51,729 nt of DNA. Source: Candidatus Gastranaerophilales bacterium. GTDB taxonomy: Bacteria > Cyanobacteriota > Vampirovibrionia > Gastranaerophilales > Gastranaerophilaceae. Made by a program: the position numbers and the translations under genes. Shown here piece after piece: positions 1 through 7,961 of this stretch; the first letter of the stretch is position 1, and each line of letters opens with the position of its first letter. Under the pieces are notes generated by a model, which did no database searches, was not told where the DNA came from, and was given only the letters and a program-made list of their open reading frames with translations. The stretch lies in the NCBI GenBank assembly GCA_944323625.1, contig CALUTD010000015.1, forward strand, positions 1 to 51,729, in the 5' to 3' direction.

Positions 1-136
1 TTCGGACAGATTACCTCTAAAGTTCGGTAAAGGTTCGCAAACTCGTGTCTTAACAGACACTCAGACAGTGCTCACCTTGCTGTTTCCTCACTAAGAGGTT
101 AACTGTCCTACGCAATGGACTTTAAATTTTTATTTT
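1..136. repeat. 136-bp perfect repeat, structured element (copy 1)
   Basis: This segment is identical, base for base, to 28650-28785. It can fold into nested stems: GGACAG (4-9) with CTGTCC (103-108), CCTCT (14-18) with AGAGG (94-98), and an inner hairpin GTGTCT-TAAC-AGACAC (45-60). The copy starts at the window edge, so the outermost 5' strand seen in copy 2 lies off the window. It is richer in GC than its flanks. No reading frame of note crosses it. It could be a non-coding RNA gene or the end of a mobile element; I do not recognise it as a known RNA family. Confidence 0.8.
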
Positions 137-150
137 TTATTAATTTATAA

Positions 151-210
151 TATATATTTTTAAAACATTAGAAATTCAATTTTTGTCATCTAATTACGTA
201 ACATATACAA
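151..210. repeat. Right-flank repeat (copy 1), partner at 29361-29420
   Basis: About 51 of 60 bases match 29361-29420, including an unbroken 10-base stretch (gaaattcaat). In this copy it follows the 136-bp repeat after 14 bases; in the other copy about 575 bases of other repeats lie between the two parts. The 12-mer aaggttcgcaaa, present inside the 136-bp repeat, occurs again at 209-220. Apart from this and the folK promoter, the 137-359 stretch shows nothing. Confidence 0.65.
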
Positions 211-298
211 GGTTCGCAAACAGAGAATTACAATATTAATAGATTTTTATATCATATCTAAATTATTATAACAATTATTAAACAAAATAAGATTTTAG

Positions 299-327
299 TT
301 GTAAAGTTTAGAAAAAAATAATACAAT
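299..327 (+). promoter_or_regulatory. Probable sigma-70-type promoter of folK
   Basis: TTGTAA (299-304), a 17-base spacer and TACAAT (322-327) lie 32 bases upstream of the folK start. The Shine-Dalgarno sequence AAGGAG is at 349-354. Confidence 0.55.
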
Positions 328-359
328 ATTACTATTAATACGCATCTCAAGGAGTTTTT

Positions 360-866
360 ATGGCAGTTGCTTATTTGTGTTTAGGTTCAAATGTAGGAAA
401 TAAAATAAGTTATCTTCAACAGGCAGTAAAAATGCTTACATCTAACGGTATGGTTACGGTTGTACGTTCTTCCGCATTTTATGAAACAGAACCCTGGGGA
501 AATAAAGACTTGGATTGGTTTGTCAATGTTGTTATAGAAATAAAAACAAAACTTTTCCCCAGGGAACTTCTTGATTTATGTAAAAATACAGAAATCCAAA
601 TGGGAAGAAAAAAAACAAACTCAAAAGAATATGAAAACCGAATAATAGACATTGATATATTACTCTATGGAGATTTAACGGTTAATGAGCCTGATTTAAA
701 AATCCCGCATGAACACCTTCACGAACGGGCTTTTGCAATTGTTCCATTGCTTGAGTTGATTCCTGATTATGAACATCCAAAATATAAAAAATCGCTGCTT
801 CAATTGCATGAAGAATTAGAAACACTTGAAGACGTATACTTATATGGAACAAGAATCGACATATAA
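360..866 (+). CDS. folK: 2-amino-4-hydroxy-6-hydroxymethyldihydropteridine pyrophosphokinase (HPPK)
   Basis: This cytoplasmic enzyme of folate synthesis transfers pyrophosphate from ATP to 6-hydroxymethyl-dihydropterin. The 168-residue product has the family length. It opens with LCLGSNVGNK, has the substrate-loop pattern YETEPWG near residue 40 and the metal-binding signature IIDIDILLYG near residues 96-105, followed by IPHEHLHERAF. The start is fixed by AAGGAG six bases upstream. It overlaps the next gene by 23 bases, suggesting translational coupling. No other folate gene is in the window. The call is firm from motif order and length. Confidence 0.93.
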   Translation: MAVAYLCLGSNVGNKISYLQQAVKMLTSNGMVTVVRSSAFYETEPWGNKDLDWFVNVVIEIKTKLFPRELLDLCKNTEIQMGRKKTNSKEYENRIIDIDILLYGDLTVNEPDLKIPHEHLHERAFAIVPLLELIPDYEHPKYKKSLLQLHEELETLEDVYLYGTRIDI

Positions 867-2049
867 AAATATTGCGGTTATAGGTTTAGGTGCTGCAGGC
901 GGTTTAGTTTCCGTTCTTTTATCCAAAAATCCTTATAACAGAGTAGTTGGCTTTGACACAAAAGAACCGTTTTCAACTCTTTTACCTACAGGCGGCGGAA
1001 GATGTAATTTAACATATAATGAAGAAGATATTAGAGAATTTGCCAAAAATTACCCCCGCGGTGAAAAATTTTTGTTATCTGTTTTTTCAAGGTTTAACCA
1101 GCAAAAAACAAGAAAACTGTTTGAAGATTTGGGAATAAAAACATACGTTCAAAAAGATGACAGAGTGTTTCCCGTTTCGGACAGTTCTCAAAAAACTGTT
1201 AAAATACTAAATTCTCACTTAGATAACCCTAATTTTAGTTTAAAAAAAGAAAAAGTTATTAATATTGTTAAAACAGAAAACGGGTTTGAGGTTAAAACTC
1301 CAAATGAAAGTTATTTCTTTGATTATGTAATAGTTGCGACAGGTGGAAGCAAAAACAGTTTTGAGCTTGCAGAAAAACTTAATCACAAAATAATAGAGCC
1401 TAAACCTTCTTTATGTGCGCTTGATATCAAAGAAAAATACCTCTATAAATTATCAGGGGTAAATTTTAAAGATATTCAAATAAAATCGGTATTCAATAAT
1501 AAAAAATTTACTACTGTATACGGTGATATTCTTTTTGCACATAAATTTATTACGGGACCGGCTGTTTTTAAAGTATCAGCCTTAACGGCGTATGAAAATT
1601 TTGATGAAAAATCTCCGCTGGAACTTTATTTAAAGTTAACATCTTACACAAAAGAAGATATAGAGGAAGAATTGAGAAATAATCAAAAAAAATCCGTAAA
1701 AAATGTATTTTCAAAATTTGCTCCTTTAAGTTTTATAGAAGCAATTTCAAATTTCAATAATATTGATTGCGAAAAACAGTCGGCACAGCTAAAAAAACAG
1801 GAAAAACATATATTAACGGAAGCAATTATAAATTTAAAATTAAACGCTCAAAAAAGAATAAAAGATTCAGAAATAGTTACGGCAGGCGGAGTGGATTTAA
1901 AAGAAATAAACCCTAAAACAATGGAATCAAAAATTGTTAAAGGGCTTTATTTCATAGGTGAAATATTAGATGTTGACGGATATACGGGAGGATTTAATCT
2001 GCAGAACTGCTGGTCGGGAGCTTATATATGTGCTCAGAATTTTAATTAG
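844..2049 (+). CDS. BaiN/RdsA-family NAD(P)/FAD-dependent oxidoreductase (HI0933-like flavoprotein)
   Basis: This is a cytoplasmic flavoprotein of the HI0933/BaiN family; the substrate is unknown, although one family member acts on bile-acid intermediates. An N-terminal dinucleotide-binding motif (VIGLGAAGG, near residues 12-20) is followed by the family signature TGGGRCNLT and, near the C-terminus, by TAGGVDLKEINPKTMESK, GLYFIGEILDVDGYTGGFN and LQNCWSG. The length, 401 residues, is usual. An upstream in-frame TTG at 826 is possible, but the ATG at 844 puts the Rossmann motif at the expected distance. The gene overlaps folK and ends convergently with the membrane protein at 2042, sharing eight bases. 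Confidence 0.85.
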   Translation: MEQESTYKNIAVIGLGAAGGLVSVLLSKNPYNRVVGFDTKEPFSTLLPTGGGRCNLTYNEEDIREFAKNYPRGEKFLLSVFSRFNQQKTRKLFEDLGIKTYVQKDDRVFPVSDSSQKTVKILNSHLDNPNFSLKKEKVINIVKTENGFEVKTPNESYFFDYVIVATGGSKNSFELAEKLNHKIIEPKPSLCALDIKEKYLYKLSGVNFKDIQIKSVFNNKKFTTVYGDILFAHKFITGPAVFKVSALTAYENFDEKSPLELYLKLTSYTKEDIEEELRNNQKKSVKNVFSKFAPLSFIEAISNFNNIDCEKQSAQLKKQEKHILTEAIINLKLNAQKRIKDSEIVTAGGVDLKEINPKTMESKIVKGLYFIGEILDVDGYTGGFNLQNCWSGAYICAQNFN

Positions 2050-2836
2050 CTTCAACCGGTTTTCTTCTGTGTTCACAGGCAAGTTTCGGGAATACATTCC
2101 AAGTCAATTGTCTGTTTAAATCTACAATGACAGGCATGAATAGTACTGCATATAAAGCACAAACGACACCCCAATAAACTGCAAATGCCATACTTGCATT
2201 GATTGCATACACAACCAAAGCCGGCAGGGCCAATATTAAACATGCTATACCCCCGAAAATGAATATAACAATTTCTTTTAAAAGCCATACAGCAAATGTA
2301 TTACCGGCTTTTTTCTTAAAATATAACGCACGTTTAAAATCAAACCATGATTTTGCTTTTAATGTTATACGAACGTTCATGTATATACTAAGCATAAATA
2401 TAAAAGCAAATATCCAATATGCTAAACCTATAATAGCACCTATTATTACTGAATTTGAGTTACCCAAAACCGTTATTAATATTATAATAATGGTAAAAGG
2501 TATTGCCAAAAGGAAACTTAATGCCAGTGAACACAAACCGTGTTTCAAACCTTGAAGTAATATTTTTAGAATTTCTGTAAAAGGATTTGGATAGACACCG
2601 TTTCTTAAACAATGGAATGCGTTATTATTGGCTATCATGTCAATACCTAAGTTCCAAGTTGAAAAGAATATATAAGGGATAAATAATAATAGAACAAGGG
2701 CCGAATTTTCTTTAGAATTCATAAGGACCTGAATTAAATTCACAATCCCAAAGATTATTGCATATAAAATGATATTACTTCTGTTGTAATGTTTTGAATA
2801 AGCTGTTTTAAATGCTTTTCTGATTGAAACTGACAT
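2042..2836 (-). CDS. Predicted multi-pass inner-membrane protein, family not recognised
   Basis: The 264-residue product is dominated by hydrophobic stretches and probably spans the membrane five or six times: near residues 22-37, 46-60, 98-122, 128-150, 180-210 and 213-235. A charged N-terminus (SVSIRKAFKTAYSKHYNRSN) precedes the first helix. The overall pattern, with pairs of helices and little extramembrane sequence, resembles DUF4013-like proteins, but I cannot assign it. The start at 2836 is supported by AGAAGGAG; an upstream in-frame ATG at 2899 has no such site. Three bases separate this from nothing obvious functionally: its neighbours are folate and flavoprotein genes on the other strand. 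Confidence 0.7.
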   Translation of the reverse strand: MSVSIRKAFKTAYSKHYNRSNIILYAIIFGIVNLIQVLMNSKENSALVLLLFIPYIFFSTWNLGIDMIANNNAFHCLRNGVYPNPFTEILKILLQGLKHGLCSLALSFLLAIPFTIIIILITVLGNSNSVIIGAIIGLAYWIFAFIFMLSIYMNVRITLKAKSWFDFKRALYFKKKAGNTFAVWLLKEIVIFIFGGIACLILALPALVVYAINASMAFAVYWGVVCALYAVLFMPVIVDLNRQLTWNVFPKLACEHRRKPVEAN

Positions 2837-2983
2837 TTGTTCTCCTTCTCTAAATGGACACAAAATATAAAGTACCATTTTTAATAAATTAATAAACAAT
2901 TATGTAAATGTTTGTAAATGAAATAAGGAATAAATCATAAATTTTAATATGTTCGGATTTTAAATATTTCAGAGAGAATTAGT

Positions 2984-4894
2984 ATGAAAATAAAACCTAT
3001 AAGTACAACCAATATATATGTAAATTTTTCATCGAAGAAAAAACCGATGAAAAAAGAAGATAACAATCCGGATACATTTTCAAAAACAAATGCCGGAAAA
3101 CACTTTATAAAGGGTGTAATTAGTCCGGTAACAAGTATAATAAAACATCCTGTAACTTCTTTATGTGCATTTGGGGTTGTTGCAGGTGTTTGTTCTTTAG
3201 TACCGGTATTATCTTCCGTACTTACTATAGGTTTTGGAGTTTTAGGTGTTGCAGGTTTATGTAAAAGCACATATAATGCAGCCAAATTTTATAAAGATAA
3301 GGAGTACAGAAAATCAGAGGAATCATTTGAAGGAATCGGCCAAGGGGCTTTGACAACTTTATTAACCGCATTTGGACTGAAACAAAGTGCAAAAACTGTA
3401 AAAGAAGCAAAACTGATGGAGAAACTTAATGTTACATCACTTGATAATGCCGCAAAAAGGGCAATGGCTCGCGAAGTCAAGTATGACGGTTATTTTGGGG
3501 CTGTAAAAGAAAATTTTTCACTGTTTACAACAAAAGAAGGCTTTAATGCTTTAAAAAATCAGTTCAGCTTCAGGAATATAAAATCACGAGCCGTTGATAT
3601 TTTCAAATTTATTACAAAAGGAAATAAAAATGTAATACGGGATATTAAGTCTGAAAGAGTGGATTTTAAATCTACTGAGCAATATAAAAAAAGGGCAGGA
3701 CAGACGACAGAAGAAATAAAAGCTGAATCTCAACAAATAGTGGATGATATTTTTAAAGAATTCGGATACGATAAAGCGCAGACTCCCAATGTGTTGATAT
3801 TTTCCGATGATATTGAAAAAACAGGTTATTATGTAAAAGAATTGCATTTAATAGAGCTAAATGAAGTTTCTCACAAAGAAGGACTGGTAAATATAAGGGA
3901 GGTTTTGGGACATGAATCTGTTCATGCAAGAGAACAGATACTAAGAAGCTGCCTGAGTGATGAAGAAAAAACGGGAATTTTAAAAAATTATTTACTTAAC
4001 AAAATAAATAAAGGAGATAGTGAATTTGTAATTTTTCGTTTGGATAACAGATACCGTGAAATAATAACTCCTCCGCGAATGGATTCAAAAATGAGAGCGG
4101 ATTTTTCTAAATTCGCAGAGGAAATACTATATCAAACAGAAGAGAAATATAATTATTTCCGGCTAAAAAAACTTATAAAACCGATAGTAGAAAAGAATGA
4201 AGGTTTCATTAAATTGTACAAAAGTAAAAATAAAGCTGTAAAATCCTTGGCAAAATATGCACTTGCCCATAAAGTAAGATATAAAAATCTTATGACGGAT
4301 ATGTTGGCAAAAGATTCATATATTCCGCTGCCCGAAATTGATTCAAAATTAAAATCAAAAGCGGTTAGGGCCTTTATAAATGATATGGATACAATTGAGG
4401 GGATGAATATTTGTGATATGGATAATGATTTTTTATATAGATATACAATGGCAAACGAAGAAAAAATGGCGGAAACTTTCGGTAAAAATTTGGAAAGAAA
4501 ATACAATGAAAAGCTATTAAAGAAGCTTGTTTCAGGAAGTGATTATGATATTGAAGAAGAAGCGCAGTTGTTACATAACATTGCTGTTACAAAGTATTCC
4601 GTAAAGAGTATGGATAAAGAAAAAGAGATAATAGATATGTATGAATCATCACGTTCAAAAGCATTAAATATTTTAGAGCGTATAAAATATAGGATTAGTG
4701 AACGTAAATTTGACAAATTAGTATCAATAGTTGATGATTTAAGGGAATATAATGAGAATAAGAAAGTAATAACATACAAATATACTAAAATTGATAAAAC
4801 AGGCAGGCATCCGTTGGGTCAAAGTGTGAAAGTTCCTTATAATACAGCGGGTTTAATAATGAAATCCGAAGAGAAAAAGAGAGAAGGGATATAA
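2984..4894 (+). CDS. Large protein with HExxH zincin-like motif and N-terminal hydrophobic hairpin
   Basis: I do not recognise the family. The 636-residue product begins MKIKPISTTN and has a basic segment, then two hydrophobic stretches (about residues 50-72 and 73-90) that could insert in a membrane. Residues 310-314 are H-E-S-V-H in the context VLGHESVHAREQ, the pattern of a zinc metallopeptidase helix. No third ligand is obvious, although several Glu residues follow. The rest is charged and helical. The N-terminal opening (MKI, then a short spacer ending in VNF) resembles the calpain-like protein at 9433, which reads MKISSTK and later VTFRG. It may be a secreted or membrane protease; the HExxH could be fortuitous. 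Confidence 0.6.
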   Translation: MKIKPISTTNIYVNFSSKKKPMKKEDNNPDTFSKTNAGKHFIKGVISPVTSIIKHPVTSLCAFGVVAGVCSLVPVLSSVLTIGFGVLGVAGLCKSTYNAAKFYKDKEYRKSEESFEGIGQGALTTLLTAFGLKQSAKTVKEAKLMEKLNVTSLDNAAKRAMAREVKYDGYFGAVKENFSLFTTKEGFNALKNQFSFRNIKSRAVDIFKFITKGNKNVIRDIKSERVDFKSTEQYKKRAGQTTEEIKAESQQIVDDIFKEFGYDKAQTPNVLIFSDDIEKTGYYVKELHLIELNEVSHKEGLVNIREVLGHESVHAREQILRSCLSDEEKTGILKNYLLNKINKGDSEFVIFRLDNRYREIITPPRMDSKMRADFSKFAEEILYQTEEKYNYFRLKKLIKPIVEKNEGFIKLYKSKNKAVKSLAKYALAHKVRYKNLMTDMLAKDSYIPLPEIDSKLKSKAVRAFINDMDTIEGMNICDMDNDFLYRYTMANEEKMAETFGKNLERKYNEKLLKKLVSGSDYDIEEEAQLLHNIAVTKYSVKSMDKEKEIIDMYESSRSKALNILERIKYRISERKFDKLVSIVDDLREYNENKKVITYKYTKIDKTGRHPLGQSVKVPYNTAGLIMKSEEKKREGI

Positions 4895-4929
4895 AATTGT
4901 TACAAAATTTGAAATTTGAAAATATATAT

Positions 4930-4957
4930 TTGAAAAAAAATATGTTTAAGATATGAT
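4930..4957 (+). promoter_or_regulatory. Probable promoter of the rpmG-secE-nusG cluster
   Basis: TTGAAA (4930-4935), a 16-base spacer and TATGAT (4952-4957). The resulting leader of about 100 bases contains a small hairpin, TAGAATA (4984-4990) with TATTCTA (5007-5013). Confidence 0.55.
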
Positions 4958-5066
4958 ATTATCAGTATTTTAAACACAGGCGGTAGAATATAAGGGAAGA
5001 AAGTTGTATTCTATAGTTTCTAGTGAAAAATAATAATATAAAAATTTGATAAGAAAAGGTGAAACA

Positions 5067-5234
5067 ATGGGAATCAAAGGTAAAAACGACAGAATGGTAG
5101 TTCTTGCTTGCGAAGAATGTAAAAGAAGAAACTACACAACAGTAAAAAACAAAAAGAACTCAAAAGAAAGAATGGAATTAAACAAATATTGTCCGTTCTG
5201 CCAAAAACACGTATTACATAAAGAAACGAAATAA
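5067..5234 (+). CDS. rpmG: 50S ribosomal protein L33
   Basis: Component of the large ribosomal subunit. The 55-residue product carries two Cys pairs, CEEC (residues 15-18) and CPFC (near residues 42-45), so it is the zinc-binding C+ form of L33. The body has the basic family pattern [12 protein letters not shown]. The ATG at 5067, preceded by AAAAGGTG, is preferred to an in-frame ATT-type start at 5046. The order rpmG, tRNA-Trp, secE, nusG, rplK, rplA is the conserved bacterial arrangement. Confidence 0.93.
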   Translation: MGIKGKNDRMVVLACEECKRRNYTTVKNKKNSKERMELNKYCPFCQKHVLHKETK

Positions 5235-5247
5235 GGACTTATAATAA

Positions 5248-5320
5248 GCGTCCTTAGTTCAGTTGGTAGAACGTCGGTCTCCAAAACCGGATGTCGAGGG
5301 TTCGAGTCCTTCAGGGCGCG
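5248..5320 (+). tRNA. tRNA-Trp (anticodon CCA)
   Basis: A full cloverleaf is visible. The acceptor arms are GCGTCCT (5248-5254) and AGGGCGC (5313-5319), with G73 as discriminator, the usual Trp identity base. The anticodon stem-loop is TCGGT-CTCCAAA-ACCGG, giving anticodon CCA. The T-arm contains GGTTCGAGTCC. The 3' CCA is not encoded. Its place between rpmG and secE is conserved in many bacteria. Confidence 0.95.
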
Positions 5321-5340
5321 GATTATAAAAAGGAAAATAG

Positions 5341-5547
5341 ATGACAGAAAATAAAATAGCGGAAAAATTTACGGAATATTTTAAAGGTGTAAAATCCGAA
5401 TGGGGAAAGATTACCTGGCCGGAAAGAAAACAGGTTATTTCGCAGACAGTTGTAGTACTTATAATTGTTATTGCATTCACTGTTTATACGTACGGTTTGG
5501 ATATCCTTTTTAAAGGAATACTTCATGGCTTAAAATTAATAGCATAA
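5341..5547 (+). CDS. secE: Preprotein translocase subunit SecE
   Basis: Small membrane subunit of the SecYEG channel. The 68-residue product has the family pattern: an amphipathic cytoplasmic helix with FKGVKSEWGKITWPERKQV (about residues 14-32), then one membrane helix (VVVLIIVIAFTVYTYGLDIL, about residues 37-56). It is the short single-helix form. It starts 20 bases after tRNA-Trp behind AAAAAGGAAAA and is followed by nusG after 30 bases. Confidence 0.93.
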   Translation: MTENKIAEKFTEYFKGVKSEWGKITWPERKQVISQTVVVLIIVIAFTVYTYGLDILFKGILHGLKLIA

Positions 5548-5577
5548 AGAGTGAGTTAATATAGGAATTTACAAATA

Positions 5578-6240
5578 ATGACAAATGAAAATAATGAAAT
5601 AATTGAACATTTATCAGATATGGAACTGGGCCAAGAAGGCGTAGTTTCGAAGAAAGAAGAAGTTTTAGAAGCAAAAGAAGCGGAATTTAAAGAAGCTTCA
5701 AATTCGGCTAAAACACCGAAAAAGAGATGGTATATTGTTCATACATATTCAGGACACGAAAACAAGGTTAAAGTTAATCTTGAGAAGCGAATTGAATATA
5801 TGAATATGGGTGATAAAATTTTCAGAATAGAAGTACCCCAAAAAATAGTAACCAAGATGAAAGACGGCAAAAAGACGGACAGAGAAGAAAAGATATTTCC
5901 GGGATACGTTTTGGTTGAAATGATAATGGATGATGACTCATGGTATGTAGTAAGACATACAGCCGGAGTTACCAAATTTGTAGGTTCAAGTAAAAAGCCG
6001 ATACCTGCAAAAGATAGTGAAATAAAGAAGATTATTCACAGAACACAGAATCAGGTTACGAAAGTGGAACTTGATGTTAAAGCGGGAGATAAGGTCAGAA
6101 TTATATCAGGACCGTTCTCGGAATTTATTGGAGATATAACAGAAGTATATCCTGATAAATCGAAATTAAGAGCGATGGTATCAATTTTCGGACGTGAAAC
6201 CCCCGTAGAGCTTGAATACAAGCAAATCCAAAAGATATAG
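5578..6240 (+). CDS. nusG: Transcription termination/antitermination factor NusG
   Basis: Processivity factor of RNA polymerase. The 220-residue product has an acidic, probably flexible extension (residues 1-47), then the NGN domain starting at RWYIVHTYSGHENK (about residue 50) with FPGYVLVEM and VRHTAGVTKFVG, and a C-terminal KOW domain with GDKVRIISGPFSEFIGDI. The NGN-KOW order and length fit the family; the N-terminal extension is longer than in E. coli. A 418-base gap filled with tandem repeats separates it from rplK. Confidence 0.95.
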   Translation: MTNENNEIIEHLSDMELGQEGVVSKKEEVLEAKEAEFKEASNSAKTPKKRWYIVHTYSGHENKVKVNLEKRIEYMNMGDKIFRIEVPQKIVTKMKDGKKTDREEKIFPGYVLVEMIMDDDSWYVVRHTAGVTKFVGSSKKPIPAKDSEIKKIIHRTQNQVTKVELDVKAGDKVRIISGPFSEFIGDITEVYPDKSKLRAMVSIFGRETPVELEYKQIQKI

Positions 6241-6595
6241 CGAATTTTCCGTAGAACGGAGTCGAGCGAAGCGAGCGAGTTCGAAGAGGTGAAAGGCAGG
6301 TGAAATGCAGTAAAAACCGAAAGGTTTTTACGAAATGGAACAGATTGCCTGAGCCTTAAGGGAAATTCAAGACAGCGAATTTTCCGTAGAACGGAGTCGA
6401 GCGAAGCGAGCGAGTTCGAAGAGGCGAAAGGCAGGTGAAATGAAGTAAAAAACTGAAAGGTTTTTACGAAATGGAACAGATTGCCTGAGCCTTAAGGGAA
6501 ATTCAAGACAGCGAATTTTCCGTAGAACGGAGTCGAGCGAAGCGAGCAAGTTCGAAAAGAGTTCGAAGAGGCGAAAGCCGAGTAAATCATAAAAG
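6239..6595. repeat. Tandem repeat, 135-136-bp unit, about 2.6 copies, between nusG and rplK
   Basis: Units begin at 6239, 6374 and 6510, each with agcgaattttccgtagaacg. The first two are nearly identical along their length; the third keeps only the first part and then diverges. Each unit contains the self-complementary stretch GAGCGAAGCGAGC and a second short hairpin, AAACCGAAAGGTTT. GC content is well above that of the flanking genes. No long open frame uses it. It occupies the entire 418-base gap up to rplK, except the last 60 bases, which hold the rplK ribosome binding site. Confidence 0.9.
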
Positions 6596-6658
6596 ATACA
6601 TAAATAAAAAGTGGAAGGAATGAAAGTTCCGCCATTACCACGAAAGGAGAAAAACAAA

Positions 6659-7084
6659 ATGGCAAAGAAAGTTGTAGGAAAGATTAAACTACAAATTCAG
6701 GCAGGCAAAGCAAACCCGTCACCGCCGGTAGGTCCTGCTTTAGGGCAGCACGGTGTAAACATTATGGATTTTTGCAAACAGTTCAATGCCAGGACTGAAG
6801 CACAGGCAGGATATATTATTCCTGTAGTTATCGATGTTTATGAGGACAGATCATTTTCATTTATAACAAAATCACCGCCGGCTGCAGTATTAATCAAAAA
6901 AGCAATCAATCTTTCAAAGGGCAGTGCAGCACCAAACAAAACAAAAGTCGGACAAATAACACATGCACAACTTGAAGAAATCGCAAAAACTAAAATGGAA
7001 GACCTGAATGCAACAACATTAGAAGCTGCTGTTGAAATGATTAAAGGTTCATGCAGAGCAATGGGTGTTACCGTAGTTGATTAA
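6659..7084 (+). CDS. rplK: 50S ribosomal protein L11
   Basis: Large-subunit protein of the GTPase-associated centre. The 141-residue product has the L11 pattern: [20 protein letters not shown] near the N-terminus (residues 8-27), [15 protein letters not shown], the linker [17 protein letters not shown], and the C-terminal rRNA-binding domain with [15 protein letters not shown]. The ATG at 6659 sits behind AAAGGAG (6643-6649); an upstream in-frame start at 6611 would add a non-L11 extension. It is followed by rplA after 64 bases. Confidence 0.96.
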   Translation: MAKKVVGKIKLQIQAGKANPSPPVGPALGQHGVNIMDFCKQFNARTEAQAGYIIPVVIDVYEDRSFSFITKSPPAAVLIKKAINLSKGSAAPNKTKVGQITHAQLEEIAKTKMEDLNATTLEAAVEMIKGSCRAMGVTVVD

Positions 7085-7148
7085 ATAAAGATTGGTTACT
7101 GATAATGTGGAAGCTTAAATTGCGTTATGACCACAAAAGGAGAAAGAA

Positions 7149-7877
7149 ATGTCAAAATTAACAAAAAAACAAAGAAAAATAGCGGAGATGATGGAAGGGT
7201 TTACCCAGCCATGTACATCGGCCGTTGATGCAATAAAAAAATTGCAGGAAGTTGCAAAAGAAACCTGCAAGTTTAATGAAACAGTTGAATGCCACATGTC
7301 TTTAGGTATTGAAGTAAAACATGCCGATCAACAGGTTCGTTCAACAACGGTATTACCGGCAGGTTTAGGTAAGACTGTAAGAGTATGTGTAATAGCAAAA
7401 GGTGTAAAGGCAACAGAAGCGAAAGAAGCTGGGGCCGATGAAGCCGGAGCGGAAGAAGTTATTGATAAAATATCAAACGGATGGTTTGAATTTGATACTT
7501 TGATTGCGACTCCCGATTGTATGGGCATGCTCGGTAAATTAGGACGTGTTTTGGGGCCTAAAGGTTTAATGCCGAACCCGAAAACAGGTACAGTTACATT
7601 AGATGTTGCAAAAGCCGTTAAAGATGCTAAAGCCGGTAAAGTTGAATTCAGAGCGGATAAGCAGGGTATGATTCATGTTCCTATTGGTAAAATTCAATTT
7701 ACTGCAGAGGATTTGATGAAAAACTATGTTACACTTGCAGATGCCGTTTTAAGAGCAAAACCGTCTTCATCAAAAGGCGTATACTTAAAATCGGTATATT
7801 TGACAACAACAATGGGCCCGAGTATAAAACTCGATTCAAAAAATGTTGCCTCAGAAGTTAAAGAAAATATTCAGTAA
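7149..7877 (+). CDS. rplA: 50S ribosomal protein L1
   Basis: Ribosomal L1-stalk protein and, in many bacteria, a translational repressor of its own mRNA. The 242-residue product has the family landmarks: [20 protein letters not shown] (about residues 65-84), [34 protein letters not shown] (about residues 135-148) and [13 protein letters not shown]. The start follows AAAGGAGAAAG. A strong hairpin at 7910-7941 follows, so the usual rplJ and rplL genes are not next to it. Confidence 0.96.
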   Translation: MSKLTKKQRKIAEMMEGFTQPCTSAVDAIKKLQEVAKETCKFNETVECHMSLGIEVKHADQQVRSTTVLPAGLGKTVRVCVIAKGVKATEAKEAGADEAGAEEVIDKISNGWFEFDTLIATPDCMGMLGKLGRVLGPKGLMPNPKTGTVTLDVAKAVKDAKAGKVEFRADKQGMIHVPIGKIQFTAEDLMKNYVTLADAVLRAKPSSSKGVYLKSVYLTTTMGPSIKLDSKNVASEVKENIQ

Positions 7878-7909
7878 ATAAAAACTGTAATATTTCATTA
7901 CATTTTATT

Positions 7910-7941
7910 AGAGAGTATACTTTTTATATGGTATACTCTCT
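7910..7941. terminator. Perfect 11-bp hairpin after rplA
   Basis: AGAGAGTATAC (7910-7920) and GTATACTCTCT (7931-7941) flank a 10-base loop. The 3' side runs into an AT-rich stretch rather than a pure T run, so termination may be partial. The downstream sequence also offers a TATAAT for the next gene. Confidence 0.6.
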
Positions 7942-7961
7942 ATATATAATGGGGTTTGCGG

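Noticed and set aside
1-136. Known RNA gene (tRNA, 5S rRNA, 4.5S, 6S, tmRNA or RNase P)
   Set aside because: None of the conserved cores of these RNAs could be found on either strand, although the element is structured.
3225-4779. Several minus-strand frames of 60-117 codons inside the HExxH protein gene
   Set aside because: They are shadows of the 636-codon plus-strand gene, without ribosome sites or domains.
5259-5480. Minus-strand frame ending in RPEGLEPSTSGFGDRRSTN
   Set aside because: This is the antisense translation of tRNA-Trp, a well-known false gene.
7956-7961. TTG start two codons before the acyltransferase ATG
   Set aside because: The ATG at 7962 has equal or better spacing to the upstream GGGG and needs no rare start codon.
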